A DNA stretch of 64,000 nt from Schistocephalus solidus (GCA_017591395.1 WEDG01004256.1:62001-126000); one strand, 5' to 3'. Shown: positions 1 to 12,425, counted from the stretch's first letter. Numbers and translations: made by a program. The notes: generated by a model from the letters alone, not told the origin.

Positions 1-640
1 CTGGTATAAACCAAGGGGAAACAAAACCCAGAGGGTCATAAAAGGGAGGAAAAACAAGACAGAATGTCCCTAAAAGTAAACGATTTTGTAGGCATATTGA
101 TATTGAATGCCAGAATATCGGAATCCGTATCCCACTGCAACCCCAAAGTTCGTTTCGTTGGTAGTGGATTAACAGCACCAGCTCACAGGCTAGAAGAACG
201 TTGGGTCGCATTGATGACTGAAAGTACGCGTCGGTCATTGGACGCCCAGTTCCGCATACGAAAGCCACCTTGAGAAAGTAGTGCACAAATTTTGCCCACA
301 GACGCTTGGCAGAATTTGCATCACGCAACGAAATCAGACAAATCATACAGGTAAATACTTTGATGAATCGCTTTGCAAGTTGATGAAGAGTAGAATGAAC
401 CTAAATATTCAACTGTTTTTTTTGTAAAGCAAAGGTGACACAAAAGGGCGAATAAGTTAATCCAAATGGGTGAGATGTCCACTGGAATTCAACTTGCTCC
501 CCTGTCGAAACTTCACTTTCCCACCGCAAGAATTTCAGAGCAGGTCGATCAACTGGATGCAGTTTCACTTGCAAGGGCATATCTTCTATGTCCCCTGCCA
601 CTGCAACCCACTCAAGACGGAAACACAAAAACACACTTCA
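1..640 (-). pseudogene. BEL/Pao reverse transcriptase fragment (frameshifted)
   Basis: At 401-634 the minus strand reads GDIEDMPLQVKLHPVD, then RPALKFLRWE and HPFGLTYSPFCVTFAL. These correspond to the RT motif with its catalytic aspartate, the LRFLWW-like segment and the FG-x-x-SP segment of BEL/Pao enzymes. Further left, GGFRMRNWASND, PTKRTLGLQWDTDSD and RDILSCFSSLL follow, all conserved after the RT palm in this superfamily. A stop precedes PTKRTLG, another lies near base 20, and the frame changes between 270 and 400. The enzyme would copy element RNA into DNA. Confidence 0.78.
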
Positions 641-774
641 TAGCTTTGCGTTTAGGTCAGGTCCTTGATAGAGTTGTTCATTAAGAGACACGCTTTGGCC
701 CTTTGCAACACAACACGGATTTTTTCTGGTTTCCGGGGGTTGACACCATGGTTGGTGAGGTAAGTACCAGTGTC

Positions 775-1380
775 TTAGAACTGGTGACGTTTTGTTGGCA
801 CCAACTCGCTCGATGTATCCCTTCTACATGTAGGAACGGAATGTTTGCTAATATTCTCTAAATAGTTCACAGCGCAGTGAGAGACAGCGTTCTGTTTGAG
901 TCTGTCACGTGGAGATCCTCGCAGCATCCAGCCAAGCAATGTTTTCACAGCGAATGGTTTCCTTTTGCAACCCAGGCGTTGGCCAAGTACCCAGTGAGCT
1001 TCCGCGATATCATTTCCAATGAGTATGCCAACCTCGCAATAAGTGAGCTTGTCGAACATTATGCCGTCCGGGTGTGACCAAGAAGATGCTCCTTTCTTAA
1101 TGGACGGTTTCGCGCGCAGTGGCAAGTCCTCAACCACTACAGTCCTTTCAATCTCAACTGACTCAGTTTTATTCATGGGCAGCACTCTTAGACCGCTGAC
1201 TTCCAAGTTACATTCGATTGAGCCACTTAAGGTGTTTATTGTCAATGCCGTTGGCTTTGTGAAGACTCCATTTTCGATTAGTAGCTCACGTTTTATTATC
1301 GTGACATCCAATCCATTGTCCAAAAATACACAAGTTTCGACGTTTCCAGCTGGTGTAGCCAACTGGATGGGGATAACCAC
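775..1380 (-). pseudogene. BEL/Pao aspartic protease-like region (open for about 200 codons)
   Basis: The longest intact piece of the element. Near its N-terminus it reads VFLDNGLDVTIIKREL, matching the retropepsin-like active-site region of BEL/Pao (usually D-S/T-G followed by a hydrophobic stretch). Here the triad is D-N-G, so catalysis is doubtful. Further on, GILIGNDIAEAHWVLG and AVKTLLGWMLRG match the conserved LIG-D and T-x-LGW-x-L-G signatures after the protease fold. In a functional element it would cleave Gag-Pol. Stops lie just upstream, and the reverse transcriptase block downstream begins only after a gap. Confidence 0.75.
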
Positions 1381-1439
1381 CGGTCATGATGGTACATACA
1401 TAACTCTAGTCAGGGCACACATTCATTCATCTCCCAATG

Positions 1440-1870
1440 TCCGTTGCTCGTTCTCCGAAAACACTGTATGCAAAAGCTTATGATGACATTTTGTGCAGCC
1501 GAACTGACCACAACGTTTTCTGCACCTAAACACTTTGACAAAATGCGTATTATCAAGGCAGACAAAACAGGCCTAGTTTTTTTGTATACAATTCCATCTA
1601 CCCGCAACGCTCATGGAAAGAAGCATGTGCAACTTGCCACTTCGTGTGCTTGTGAGCATATAAAACAAGGCTGAGGAGGGCCTGACGCGGCATCAGAAAA
1701 GGTTAAGAAAGTGGTAGGGCATTAACGCCTTTGGCGTTGCGCGGTATTATTTTTTAAGGATGTTGGTGATCACGTGCCTCTGCCTCCTTTGCAAGCTGTC
1801 CAAACCGACTTCTTTCTATTCTTGAACGCCTTTCAACGAGCTCCGTGAGATCGGCAAAGTTTGGGTCCCC
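1440..1870 (-). pseudogene. BEL/Pao gag C-terminal part with zinc knuckles (broken)
   Basis: Around 1755-1870 the minus strand reads FADLTELVERRSRIERS, which resembles the helical segment before the knuckles in BEL/Pao gag. Around 1440-1680 two cysteine-rich blocks follow. One begins CFICSQAHE; the other contains CRKRCGQFGCTKCHHKLLH, the Cys/His pattern with HHxLLH typical of this superfamily. The blocks are in different frames, with a stop between them and two further stops (near 1411 and 1384) before the protease region. In a working element this domain would bind the element RNA inside particles. Confidence 0.7.
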
Positions 1871-2977
1871 ACTCCCTGTGGATATCCGGTCGGTTATTTC
1901 TACGACTGGACCAACTACCAGAACCTAACTTGCAAAAGCCGGCAGGAATATCAGAGCTTTGGTTTCTCCTTGAGACGGTTTGTCCGGTTTGTCTTCTTTG
2001 AACATTTGATATGAAGGTATTTATCTCTTGGAACGCGTGAGCATTAAATTTTTCAATCTAGCCAATTGGCAAAATCGTTGAGTACTGTTGTCGAAGATTC
2101 AGTATCCCAGAGTAACGCGGACTTAAACTTAAAATGCAAACCACAATTGGGTTTATTACGGTACTATTAATAAAGAAAAGAATGAAGAAAAAACTAGATA
2201 CAAACCTCAAAAAAACAAAATAAAGGAGTCGGTCAAATACAACGCCTGGCTCTAGATGACAATAAATGACGTGTGTTCGCTAGCGTCCGTCACACGCATG
2301 TGTAAGAACAATGCAACAATACGGATGATCCGAAGTTTCAACGTTAAAGTCGATGGGAATAAAAAAGAAGCTCAGTTCAAGTGGACAGGGGAAAAACAGA
2401 GAAGGTAGGGAACAAGGTGTAAATATGTCACATAGAATTTCGCAGGAGACAGACGCGGAGAATTTTCAAACTTGTTTGGCAGAAGATAACAACCACCATT
2501 CCCGCTTTACAAATTTCTGTGGTTATTAGTGGCTAAGGCGGCTTAGATCACATACCGTTGCCAGAAGTATTTACAGCATATTTTCCGTTATTAGCCAATG
2601 AGGCCCCAAGCCCGGGTAGCATACTCTAGATTCGAACCCGACTCTGTAGCTGATTAAGCAACGTTCTCACGAACGTGTTCGCGTCAGGTCGGGAGTCAAG
2701 TAAAGGCACTGTGCATCAGAAATTTTCATGCCAGTCTCCTTCCTGCATGTCGATAAACACTTCGATTCTAGTTGCCATGCGAACGCCTATGTGAGAAGCG
2801 CAAAAACAAAGCGGAAGTACTCGCTGCCGTCTTGTACTCAGGATGCATTGGCGCATGCCACTCTGATCTGACAAAGTACTCAGCCAACATGACGTGAACA
2901 TGACGTCAGTACAGCGACGAGAATGCTGCTCGACGATCAAATGACGCGGAGCAGCTAGAGTCTTGTGAGTGCAGCTC

Positions 2978-3030
2978 TGCCCGATGACGCTAAATGGCCA
3001 TTCCAGTGTCGGTCTTTGTCGGTAGGCCCT
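2978..3030 (+). mobile_element. Decayed tail of the hammerhead-like SINE unit
   Basis: Contains GATGACGCTAAATGGCC, then CCATTCCAG, and ends GTCTTTGTCGG. This matches in order the tail of the units at 26.8 and 31.0 kb but lacks most of stem II. No tRNA-like head is recognisable next to it. Confidence 0.55.
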
Positions 3031-3943
3031 TCTCAACCAGAGCTGATATTTGGGTCTGAATAACAGCCAGGGCCTCAAATAAAACACTAGGGCGAACATG
3101 TTGTAGGATAAGAACATAATGGTTGAAAAACAACCGGAACTGAAAATTGTGACATTCATTTTTGGCACTCTCATTGGAAACAAGCCTGTTCTTTTTGGTG
3201 TATCACTCCTGAGCGTTAAGCAATTCTGAGGCAAGTTTTGGTTTGATTCAAGTAATTTTAGCTCTACACCTTCATTTGCCCTCTGGAAGTCTAATTTTTC
3301 ATTTTCTGTGTTTGAGGCGCTCAAGCGTGTGCCTTTCATTGGGACACACCTGCAGCTATGAAGGGGGCACAGGAGACACACGAGTAAGCGTGCGGGAACT
3401 GCGATAACTCCTGTATTTTTTGGTAATGAAAACAATTTTTTATTGGTTTTCCAAGACAAATCAGAGGCAGAGTATTTTAACTAGGGTCCTAGCCACCTAT
3501 TACTAAAATATGTTGTTACAGTTATTTGCAGGTGAACGACCCGATTCGTATCCATGGCCTAGTTTCCTCATGATCAGCAAACCATGCGTATTCAATTGCA
3601 AAACCGTACACCTACTGAGGAGATAACTTCGTTCTACTCTTGACTGAGGGCCAGACTCCAGTAGTTTCTCCTTTACGTGAGATCCAAAATATAGTAGACT
3701 AATGAGCGTGTATGCCGAAACCAATCCGTGGGTAGTGTACGTAAATCCATATTTGTAGAAGTACACCGTGAAAACAGAAGAAGATTGAGCCAAAGACCTG
3801 TACTAGGCTAGTCAGTATCAGTGGCTATAACCATTCTACTCTGTGATGTCCAGCTCGGTGCATATGACAATCAGCAAGTCCGTATAGCTCCTGTGATACT
3901 TGATCTCGTCGAATTCACTCAAAGTTGGCACTGGAATTGGGAG

Positions 3944-3970
3944 TGTGTGTGTGTGTGTGAGAGAGAGAGC
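3944..3970. repeat. (GT)n(GA)n microsatellite
   Basis: Uninterrupted alternating GT followed by GA dinucleotides. Confidence 0.9.
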
Positions 3971-5694
3971 AGCGAGTGTACAACGCCTCATCACGCACAG
4001 GACAGATAGGTCACTAACGTGGGTTTGGGCATGAACGACTGGCGTCCTAGGGTATGAGACATCTGAAATGATGGTGGAATGCACTTAAATAGAGGGCCCT
4101 GATTCCATCTGGCTTGTTTCCTCTTCAGTTTTTACCAGCACGCATGGTTAGACTTAAATTTGGCCATGTACTTGTTTTTTTTTCAAATAGCCTTGTTTTT
4201 GTCAACGGACACTTGCAGTTAGATATGCCACTGGGGTAGTGCGTGCAGACACCTCTGCGGCATCCAAAGGCTCACAAAAAGAGGGACCGTAATTGGTTTT
4301 TGACACTTCGCATGGCCGAACTCAGATGGGATGTAAAGGGGCTACTGCCTCCATTACTCTCCGTTGGCACCCTATGCCGCGATAAATGCCAGTGCGTATG
4401 CGGGGCGGGGATAGCCCTCTTACGAAGCTGTTAGGACCTAGCATCACCTACCGCAGTCATATGGCCACCACATGTATATCCCTCCCCCCCCCCCCCCCTG
4501 GTGCTCGAGATGAGTGTGTCTGCGGTCAAAGCTGAACGGCTGTTGTGCGAACTGGCGGGGAACATGGCGAATCATTTATTCCAGACGCGATGGCGCCCTC
4601 CCCTCGCAGGCTGACGCTCCCGACGAAGGACCGCAAGACTGACGCCTAACGCCCTCGGGCCCATTCCCACACCCCTCCCTCTCCGCTGCTATCGACGACG
4701 CCCGCAAGTCTGACACCTTTCCCATCAAGCGTGCTTCAGTAGGGCCAAACGCATCTTTTGTCACAGCTACTTTGCCCACCGCTTATCGTTCCATCGCCTG
4801 GTCCTGACCAAAAGGTGATACGGGTGGTCCCAACAGCGCTTCAAAGGACAAAGACAGGGCGAGTACGTTTGTGCGCAAAAGATCGCTAGAGGTCTCGGTC
4901 GGTCAACGAAACATTGTGATGATGCTGCTGTACTCCCTGCGAGATCTCGAAAATATGAGAGGAAATATGTCAAATTGTGTATAATGCAGATGCTCGGTCG
5001 GAAATCCAGGCCATTTCCAGGTTTTCAAATCTATAGACCAGAGACTCCTACTACCACAGGCACCGAAGCCCAGCAGATTAATATCAGGTTCAACAAAATT
5101 GAAGGGCTGGAAGACAAAAGACTTTGCTTTATGCGTTTGAATCATCCGCAAATTGACAACGTTAGAGCACAATCCTTGTCACAGTTGGGGGAACAGTACC
5201 AGCGGGAGATAAAAAGTATGCGAAAGAAGGTAAAGTAAAGCATAAGAGACTGACGGATTAGGTAGTTTCTTTCTCTTCCAATTTGAATAAGAAATTATTT
5301 AAACAATGTATCATGAATGAAAGGAATTTACAGGTTTGCTTTGCAGCTCCTAACTGACCATTAATAATTAGTTATACCATGGAAACGCCTTACTAGTTGG
5401 TCTCACACAAAAGTGATGTTTACTAGGAGAGTAATATTCGCAGATTCATCCCTACTGCAAAACGGAATAGGGCATTTTCCTCGTGCTTTGGAGCTTAGGG
5501 TCTACAGATCATGCAGGCGGTCTTATGGCAACTAAAAATGCGTAATAAAGAAATTGGTTAGAAGTGCTTACCTGCCCCCGACCCTCCTCCCGGCAGGACC
5601 CTACAATAGAAATGTCCTCGCAGAATATAGGTGGCTTTGAGTTTAATTCCAGGAAGTGCAAATACTTAATTCGATGATGAACGCTCACCGATAG

Positions 5695-5830
5695 TTAACG
5701 GAACTCACTCGCCCTGCTCTGCCTTGGGGCTAATAGTAAGACAGACATATTAAAAATGCCGACAAAAACAAGGGAGACCGGCGTGACCATTTCTGGCTCA
5801 TTAACCGACATCGGCCAGTCATACCTAACA
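5695..5830 (-). mobile_element. Degenerate copy of the hammerhead-like SINE unit
   Basis: On the minus strand the piece carries the unit tail: stem I strands GACTGG and CCGGTC are present. The core reads CCGATGT instead of CTGATGA and the stem II strands have decayed. The adjoining CTGCCTTGGGGCTAA resembles the flank of the 30.7-31.1 kb subfamily (GTGCCTTGGGGCTAA). Short open frames here, on either strand, are translations of the repeat and not genes. Confidence 0.75.
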
Positions 5831-5965
5831 TATTTCCTTGTCCTAACTCTATTCCTAAACCGAAACCTTATCTTAGCTGTAACCTCAAATGTAACCAAAA
5901 TTGCCCTGAAATTTGGCGCGACACCACATGTATTATGGGGCGTTCCTGTTGCCATGTCTTGTCAG
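5831..5965. repeat. Fragment of the telomere-like MITE family
   Basis: Degenerate C/A-rich telomere-like tract (TTCCTAAACCGAAACCTTA), then AAATTTGGCGCGACACCACA, the internal block shared with the copies at 7.5, 11.9 and 21.1 kb. No terminal inverted repeat is visible, so this is a truncated copy abutting the SINE-like tail at 5695-5830. Confidence 0.65.
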
Positions 5966-7231
5966 AGACGCACACGAGCAATGCCTGCTGAGGAATTTTT
6001 TTAACACAAGAAGGGGACACTGGAATTGTCCTTTCTGGCTTAGTTGCATTATCAGTTATTCAGATCCGAATCCAAAGTGCTGATCTATCCGAGGGTTGAG
6101 ACCGGGTTAATTGGGTCGCTAGGTCTTGAAGTCAAACGCACTAATCGCTTAAGCCGCCTTGTTCACGCTATTTCAATTGATACGGGATATGAACAGGGTG
6201 CTAGGGGTAACGTAGCTTGTAGTGACGCTGGCTGATAATGGCAAATAGTCGCGAAGATGGAGACACGATCACTGGAATAAGAACTTTATCAGCCTGAAGT
6301 TTCGGATTCTCACTCGAATTTATTATCAGAGACAGAGTCAGGTCGCCCAGGTTTGCAGCATTTATCGGATGCCGTTACCAGGCCAATACGACGAACGTAG
6401 CAAATAAAGGAATATGGTCGACAACGGAGAGAGTTCAGAAGGCGAGACTTTACCTGGAGTCCTGCACGTGGAAAGCAGGATCTCCTTCTTCCTCAGCATC
6501 TAAACTTCGGAAATGATTTTAAGTATCACGTTAAATTCATAGGAGGAAAAAGAACCCAGGATTTTAAAGTAATCTAGAGTACTCTCCATTAGAGGGATAT
6601 TTGTCTGAAGGGCCTGTATTTCGCGGATAGCCCTTATCTAAAGCTGCTCACATCGGTCAAGAATACATAGGTGTTTACTGGAACAAGAAGGCGTTATGGA
6701 ATAGGAGGTTCTAACCTATATGTAATCGTCAACCTCTCGTATTCTAATCCAAGTACGTGAAGATCTTCGATTCGGACTAAAGTTGTTAGGTTTAAAATTG
6801 TATTTTCATTTTAACTTAATCGGAACGTACACTGCTGCTTACATCTTTCGTCACGTAACTGTCATTTTAAGAATATCCATGCTTGCAGATCCACGTATAC
6901 ATACCTCAGATTTTTTCATCCGATGAGTGATAATTTTCGGTGAAATGCATTTGACTAGCAAGTCCAAAATTTAATAATTTTGTCTTAAATTCTCGCGCAG
7001 TTATCTATCTGAAACTCAAATTTGAATACCGATACCGGCCTAGCCATAGCACCCACCCAAGTGGCCCAAGTAATCGAATGTTGGCATTGTTGCCAAAGTA
7101 TATACGACCACCCACAGTTTCCAATGCACTAAAATGCCATTTCTCTAAGTTCTGCGCTCACAGTCTGAAGTTCGCTATCAGAACTTGTCAATGACCTCTG
7201 TCGCAAGGTCTTGTAGTTCTTATTTCAGTAA
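5966..7231. other. Non-coding stretch, nothing recognised
   Basis: Only short open frames in both directions; no domain, RNA gene or clear repeat identified by eye. Confidence 0.5.
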
Positions 7232-7586
7232 GGATAACTTGCGTGGCCGCCTAATTAGGGCAAGGGAATAAGAACGCTCCGCCCACTTAACATAGGTGAC
7301 CTTGCAATAAATTGCAGGAAGGGTAACAATCCCCATAAACTTAATCTTAACCCTAGCCCTACCCTAAACTTAAACTGTACAGTTAACATGAACCGAAACC
7401 TTAACCCTTAACACACTCCTTACCCAAACCCCAACTCCAAATTTAAGCCTCACCATAAACCTAACCTTAACCGTAGCCCTAACTCTCAATTCTTAACCCA
7501 CGTTCCCCGGAATTTGGCGCAAAGCCACATGCATTGCGAGTGGTTCCAATTTTCGAGTCCTGATTAGGCGGCCGTACAACTCATGC
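7232..7586. mobile_element. MITE-like element with telomere-like interior, copy 1
   Basis: Imperfect terminal inverted repeats of about 28 bp: the left end reads GGATAACTTGCGTGGCCGCC and continues CTAATTAGG; the right end, 7559-7586, reads CCTGATTAGGCGGCCGTACA. The interior (about 7330-7500) is a degenerate array of CCTAAC/CTTAACC-type units. It is followed by GGAATTTGGCGCAAAGCCAC, a block shared with the other copies. It has no coding capacity. Length and structure fit a non-autonomous DNA transposon. No target duplication could be assigned. Confidence 0.65.
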
Positions 7587-10500
7587 TTGCCCTTATTTAT
7601 CATAGAGAGAAAAATCTAAAGTGACTAAAATAAAATATTGAAATGATAGCCTGTAAATAAAGACAGGGACTGGGGCTTCTGGACAAAATAAATGGATGCA
7701 GTACTAGGCTCAGAAACGTCACTAAGTCTCCTCTTCCTCTTTTATAGCTGCCGTTGTACCTAAGAAATTGTTGACGTCAGGAGGAAACAGCACTGAAACC
7801 GACCTGCTCAAGCGACAATGTCTTCTTAGGGAGTTGCGCTACGACTGATGGTATTGGTCCTTGGGATGAGTTTTAACAAACTAGATTGTCTGAAAGCCGA
7901 GAGGACGCGCAATGCTTGTTCTTTATTCGATCAGCATGTAAAGCCTGATAACTTTCCTTTTATTAGCACAGGAGGTACTTTCGTTTTTACAAGATCCCTT
8001 TTGACCCGCTAATCTCTGATAAATTACGAGTATCGTCTCGATATTTATACTATAGTCTGTCATGCCTCGTGGAATACAAAACGCAAGAGGATCCATAAGA
8101 TCCGTCTTTAACTTATTTTTCGAAAGTTACACAACACAATGCTTAACTTTGTCTTAATTAGTGTCTTGTTTCTTTTGATGGTGCAATTATCTTGTAGCAA
8201 ATGTCGGTGAGACCAATGTATGGTCTCAAGCTCGGACTGAGGCCACCTTTTCTGTGTGGAATTGAAAGTTGAAAAGACTGGGTTACGTCGTTACATCCGG
8301 CAGGCCCTCAAGTGAGCGGTCATTACCTGCATACTGCAGCGGAGGTCATGTCACCCGTAGCGAGACTGTGGGTGCTTCAGGTTGTTGGCTGCCCTCAGGA
8401 GCAAGCAGAGTTCGCAGTAGGTACGCACAACGCGCCATTGCCAGTGCAACAAACCTGCTCTGCGGGAACTCAGCCTGGAAACTGACCCAGTTGTGGTGGC
8501 GATGAGGCCAATACGAACGGTTGAATCCAACCCCTGCGAGTGCATCAGACCAGGTCACTCGACATTCTGTTTTTTTTTCTATTTCTCACCTCTTCTTCTT
8601 CGTCGTCAGTGTCATCTTCTCCTTCTAACAAAGCATCCTACAAGATGGGAAACAGAAAACGAAGGCTTTTCGATCGCCCGAATCTCATCTTTATTAATCT
8701 GGGCTTTCGAAAGTTCGCTGGAGTCCATCGTCAGAGATAAAGCAGCAAACAGACAGACAACAATTATAGGGGGTAGGGGCCAATAAAACAAGCAGTAACG
8801 TCAGTCCCAGGGTGACTGTACAGAGTTTGAATTCTCAGATGAATAAATATGATTCCGGCGATCAACTAGTCTGCTTCTTCTGCTTTTTCTTTTTTTTCTT
8901 CTTCTTCTTTGCTTATAAATACACCCGCAATGCTGACATTCGTCTCAATTCGCGGATAAAAAGGTAGCGCGATTAGCAGAGGCCTGCATTCATTCCCGTT
9001 TTTTCGATTATTTTGTGCATCAACCATTGTGAACTAGGTAACCTGGAAATCCGAGAGCGGTTGGTCAACGTCATCTGGAGAATTTAGCCAGATTTTTCAA
9101 ATCCGAGGAGACTTCTTGCAACGCAACGCTTTCCGTGCTTGAAAATGCTTGTACAGTAAAATCCCCTATCCCGTAACTAAAAGAGCAGTTAGAAGACGCC
9201 CAATAGGTTCCAGAATGTTTTCTAGATGGTGAAGAGTTTCAATCCTAAGAAAGCAATTTGCGATAACGATAGTTCTTTTGCGTTTTATGTAGGCGAGGAT
9301 ACGTCCACTGCACAGGTCCTCCAAGGATTTCCTGCAATACTTTTTAGCTCCCTCTGAATCTCTTACACAAAGAATGGGATGTCATTCAGGAAGAGAAAAT
9401 TACGAATGTTATGTTTTCCTAATAGGGGAGAGGTAAATAGGATAAAGTTGCCAGGAAGGGGAGAAAAAGCAAGGGTTAAAAGAATTTATCGTCCCTCTCA
9501 CTAACCAGCTATACTATGCCTTCAGGTGTTCTGCTGTTACGCCCAAAAATGTATAGAATTCTCCCAACCAATCCGTAATCTCAAGGATATTTCCTTCTGC
9601 AACTTGGTGGAAACCATAAGCAAGTAATGCCTGACTTTCCACCGATAAGGAAGATTTGAGATGAATTCCTGTAAGTAGTTGACGAATTCCTCCGGTAAAA
9701 ACGAAGCAAAACCTGGAATTCCAGTATATTTTACAGCAAATAGTTGCTGGCTCTGGGGTCCTTTATAAATTGCCCATAGTTTTCTCTGGGGCCATAGTTT
9801 TTTTAGAAAACTAGTAAGCAGATAAATGGTTGGCTGATTTCTTTCCCCGGAGAGACTTCTACGACCGAATACCATAGGCCACGCGTTTTCAGCTAGGAGT
9901 TTGTTGCATTAAGGACGTTTTTAAATGGAGTACTTGATTTTATAGTGACACGATGGTTGGTTTAGTTGATAGACATTTACCTATTTCTCGAATCATAGCT
10001 TTCTTGCGAATACGTGACCTTCACATTGGCAACAGTAGCAAATGAAAGATGATCATTATGGGAGTGATGTAACATTAGTTAGGCGTACGACAAGACAACA
10101 AAAGAGTGAGGCAACTTCCGATCCAACGAGCGTATAAAAACTATAGTATATAACGGAAAGTACATCTTACAAAACGAATGGTTCGGTTGACAATAAGTAA
10201 GGAAACGACTTACAATCATCAGCTTACTTTGAGCCAAATATGATTCGGACGGATGTCAGTCATAGAATCCAAAGCGAAATCACCTCAAAATGCCGTGTGA
10301 AATTGGGTTAACTTTGGCTGTATCATCTTGTACATCCCTATCAAAGATAGCTTCACAATCAACCCGTGATCTTATATATATATATATATATAAGATATAC
10401 TGTGCCAAGATTTGTCGACCGTACGTTCTTCAGCTACAGCTTAACATTTTTGTACTTCTGACATGTATAGGCCAACGACAGCGAAAATGGATTTCTAATT

Positions 10501-11880
10501 TTCGAATATGAAACCAATAAACCAATAAATCTTTGCCCTACTCGAAAGCACAACCACTGCCGTTCATTCGGTTTAGCCGTCTTGCAGATAACCAGTATAG
10601 TAAAAAAGTTAAACTTTGAGTACAGCCACGACCAGGTTGAAGAAACCAATAAAGACATTCCGCACTTAAGCTGAAGCCTGTTTTACTTCAATTTACTTTT
10701 TCCCTGAACGCGCGTTCCGAGTGCACCAAACTACCTCTACCTTGAGACTAAGGACACTATCGCTGGTACAAGAAGTTGAGTCAACCGACGCCTCTGATTC
10801 CCTCCAGAGCCCACTATGAGAAAGAGCCGCCCCAGTAATTCTCACCCCAAGCCATCGTCATCTCAAGCATACCTAGTATTCCATTGTTTTCCCCTTCACT
10901 TTTAATTTACCGTGACCAGTCTACCAAGTCACCTCTTTTAGCGCCCGTTCTGCTCGCCCGCACTCAACCGCAAACGGCAGGACCATGAAGCCACAGTCAT
11001 CCGTGGCCAGACCGCTAAACAAGGCAAACCTCCTCGTCTCTCCCCCCCCCCACCACCAGCAATAGGTACTTTTTGGAGGGCAGGAAAGGACATGTTCTTT
11101 CTGCATCCTACCATTCCAGATATAATCCAGGTGATTGGGGGGGAGGTGAGTACAGGGGAGAAGGCTTAAATACTGTAGCATTTTGGTGTCGAGAGGGTCT
11201 ACGCTTTCTCACCTATACGTGTGTGGGAGGGTGGCTAAAGATAAATAATTGAAACTAATTCAAGCATACCAGGAAACGGGGCCTCCTACTAAACATGTCA
11301 GAGGGGGACTGCACACGCCCAATTTTTCAACCATGGGGAGACTGGCTTTGAAAACCTCCATCCCTTCCCACTTGCACGTGACCTTGCGCGAGCCGGTGGG
11401 TAAATTCAGTCGTGGCAGACGCAACAGCAGTAGGCACATTGTGTAAGTTTTGCTTATAAAGTGCAGTGCTGTGCTATACCCACGCACCTACTCAATATAT
11501 ATATACACGCGGAGAGGCGCTCCGCGGCCGGAGCCCCAATAGCCACCCCATGTGTCTGCCATCTCCGTAGGCCGGGGGGGGGGGGATTGGAGGAGAGGGC
11601 GGGGAGGTTTATACAATGGTCCTGAACGAGGATGGTAAATAGTTGAGCTACTGGTGGAAGGCTGAGGAATGTGTAGTCACCACAAGACGAAAACAGTGGA
11701 GACTTGGTGACTTTTATACGGGCATTCTAGGTGCACATCTGCTCGAACTTTATCAGAGAAACAATGCTTCAGAACCCTGGGAATAAAGGCACATTATCTT
11801 ATGTGAATGGGTTCGTAGAGCTGAATATCAAAGGTCTATTGACCAACCCAGCGTAAACAGTGTGGTAGGACACTAGACAA
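7587..11880. other. Non-coding stretch, nothing recognised apart from simple repeats
   Basis: A short (TA)n tract lies at about 10373-10392, C/G homopolymers at about 11041-11050 and 11573-11584, and pyrimidine-rich patches at about 8570-8610 and 8880-8910. A 112-codon minus-strand frame at 9537-9875 matches nothing I recognise and has no supporting splice or promoter context. Confidence 0.45.
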
Positions 11881-12221
11881 GGATGACTTTCAGGAGCGCC
11901 TAAAAAGCACACTGGACGAGGAACAGCTCACAATACATGTGGCTTTGTGCCAACTTTTGGAAGTGAGGGCTAGGATTAAGTTTAGGGTGAAGGTCAGAGT
12001 TTGGGTTAGGTCAAGATTATGCTAAAGGTTAAGGTTTGTTTTAACTGTAGGGTTTAGGCTTATGGTAATTCTAGGGTTGAGATTAAGGTTAAAGTTTAGA
12101 TTTTTAAGGGTTAAGACGCGGGAATATTTACCCTTCATGAAATTTTTCCATGACCACCTATTTTAATAGGGCGAGGTGTGCCTGCTCCCGTGGCCTGCTT
12201 AGGCGGCCCTACAAGTCATCC
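11881..12221. mobile_element. MITE-like element with telomere-like interior, copy 2 (inverted relative to copy 1)
   Basis: The left end reads GGATGACTTTCAGGAGCGCC and continues TAAAAAG; the right end, 12194-12221, contains CTTAGGCGGCCCTACAAGTC and finishes ATCC. The two are imperfect inverted repeats. The interior is a degenerate TTAGGG/TTAAGG-like array (about 11970-12110). It is preceded by ACATGTGGCTTTGTGCCAAC, the reverse complement of the conserved block in copy 1. Whole element about 341 bp, non-coding. Confidence 0.65.
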
Positions 12222-12239
12222 CTACCGGGCACTGTTATA

Positions 12240-12425
12240 AATTCCCCCACACTACTGGTGGTCTGAGGCCATATTTTTAGGAGAGGTTAGGGTTAGGGTT
12301 CATGTTACTATAGGGTTTATGGTGAGGGTCGTGAGGGTTAGGGCGTTTGTGTTAGGATTAAGGTTAGGGCTGGGGTTGGGGTTAGGGTAGAGGACGACCC
12401 TGAAATTTAGCGCAGGGGGTAGTTA
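12240..12425. repeat. Degenerate telomere-like tract adjacent to MITE copy 2
   Basis: GGTTAGGGTTAGGGTT near 12285-12300 is the most regular run. Variants continue to about 12390, then CTGAAATTTAGCGCAG, a diverged version of the block conserved in the MITE family. Probably a second, partial copy beside copy 2. Confidence 0.6.

Larger units (their letters stand above)
1..2060 (-). mobile_element. Degenerate BEL/Pao-type LTR retrotransposon, internal region
   Basis: Read on the minus strand the order is gag tail, gag zinc knuckles, aspartic protease region, then reverse transcriptase, running off the left edge. This is the gag-pol order of BEL/Pao elements. Several in-frame stops and frame changes interrupt it, so it cannot make a working polyprotein. 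No LTR is visible: the 5' side fades near 2060 and RNase H and integrase would lie left of base 1. Family assignment rests on recognised motifs in each block (separate entries), read by eye without a profile search. Confidence 0.8.
2061..5694. other. Non-coding stretch with small repeats, no supported gene
   Basis: No coherent protein signal seen. A tRNA-like B-box (GGTTCGAATC on the minus strand, about 2628-2638) marks an old tRNA-derived repeat. A GC-rich patch lies at about 4540-4760 and a run of 14 C at about 4485-4498. A 247-codon minus-strand open frame at 2716-3459 crosses a decayed SINE-like tail and is not accepted as a gene. Confidence 0.5.

Noticed and set aside
2716..3459. 247-codon minus-strand open frame
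   Set aside because: It crosses a decayed SINE-like tail (2978-3030 on the other strand), shows no domain, and its composition is unlike a conserved protein.
5695..5955. Minus-strand 86-codon frame with a repeat-like SLVFVG motif
   Set aside because: This motif is the translation of the SINE-like tail and recurs wherever the repeat does (30387, 26717, 31332).
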